Below, in pieces: positions 5,808 through 5,987 of a stretch of 5,987 bases of DNA (positions are counted from its first letter, which is position 1; each line of letters starts with the position of its first letter). A program made the position numbers and the translations under genes. Below the pieces are notes generated by a model, which made no database searches, was not told where the DNA came from, and saw only the letters and a list, made by a program, of their open reading frames with translations. Origin of the DNA: Prevotellaceae bacterium (GTDB lineage: Bacteria > Bacteroidota > Bacteroidia > Bacteroidales > UBA932); contig JAIRMD010000181.1 in assembly GCA_031258915.1 (NCBI GenBank), positions 1 through 5,987 of the forward strand. Direction: 5' to 3'.

Positions 5808-5808
5808 C

Positions 5809-5987
5809 GTGGCGAAGGTAACCCGGGACAACCTCGAAAAGCTGATTGTGGAGTATCAGTCGCAGCTCCATTCCTTTATCCGCAAACGGGTGGATAACAG
5901 GGAGGATGCGGAAGATATTCTGCAAGACGTTTTTTATCAGCTGGCAAAAACGGTCAATGCCGCCGTAAGCCCGGTTGAGGAGGTTGC
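5809..5987 (+). CDS. ECF-type RNA polymerase sigma factor, N-terminal part (cut by window end)
   Basis: The frame begins at GTG 5809, one base after the preceding stop, and stays open to the window end (59 full codons). The residues LHSFIRKRVDNREDAEDILQ, followed by DVFYQLAKTV, are a clear sigma-70 region 2.1-2.2, the core polymerase contact, as found in ECF sigma factors. Region 2.4 and region 4, which read the promoter, lie beyond the window. No ATG lies close upstream in frame, and an earlier start would extend into the membrane protein gene, so GTG is preferred. Tight coupling to the 120-residue membrane protein suggests that protein belongs to the same signalling unit. Which promoters it serves cannot be seen here. 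Confidence 0.9.
   Translation, partial: MAKVTRDNLEKLIVEYQSQLHSFIRKRVDNREDAEDILQDVFYQLAKTVNAAVSPVEEV

Overview
The window looks like a chromosomal piece from a member of the Bacteroidota, probably Bacteroidales-like. The evidence is a PorQ-type protein of the type IX secretion system next to cmk, promoter candidates of the Bacteroidota form (TTTG, about 20 bases, TAnnTTTG), weak or absent Shine-Dalgarno sites, and an ECF sigma factor of the type common in this phylum. Genus cannot be decided from the sequence.

Left part (1-4173, GC-rich, densely coding). The 3' part of porQ is followed on the same strand by cmk (cytidylate kinase). A 42-base array of six heptamers fills the space directly before the cmk start codon. 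On the opposite strand a two-gene unit runs leftwards from a good promoter at 4235-4266. It encodes a lipoprotein phosphodiesterase/phosphatase with a C-terminal chitobiase-type domain, then a secreted metal-dependent alkaline phosphatase. The two enzymes probably release phosphate from organic phosphoesters outside the cytoplasm. The 3' ends of cmk and the alkaline phosphatase overlap tail to tail by 20 bases.

Middle (4174-4914, AT-rich, no intact gene). This holds the phosphatase promoter, a possible divergent promoter with an orphan leader, and a 405-base internally deleted insertion sequence (4396-4800). The element keeps terminal inverted repeats plus the first and last pieces of an ISAzo13-family-like transposase. 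It separates the rightward promoter from the next genes.

Right part (4915-5987, lower GC at first). Four tightly packed rightward genes follow: a membrane-anchored 2[4Fe-4S] ferredoxin-like protein, a small cysteine-rich protein whose start overlaps the ferredoxin stop (ATGA), a two-span membrane protein with a His/Gly/Phe-rich tail, and the N-terminal part of an ECF sigma factor cut by the window end. A -7-like element just before the third gene suggests the membrane protein and sigma factor can also be transcribed on their own. The set could be a small redox- or metal-linked membrane signalling locus, but that function is inferred from gene order and motifs only.
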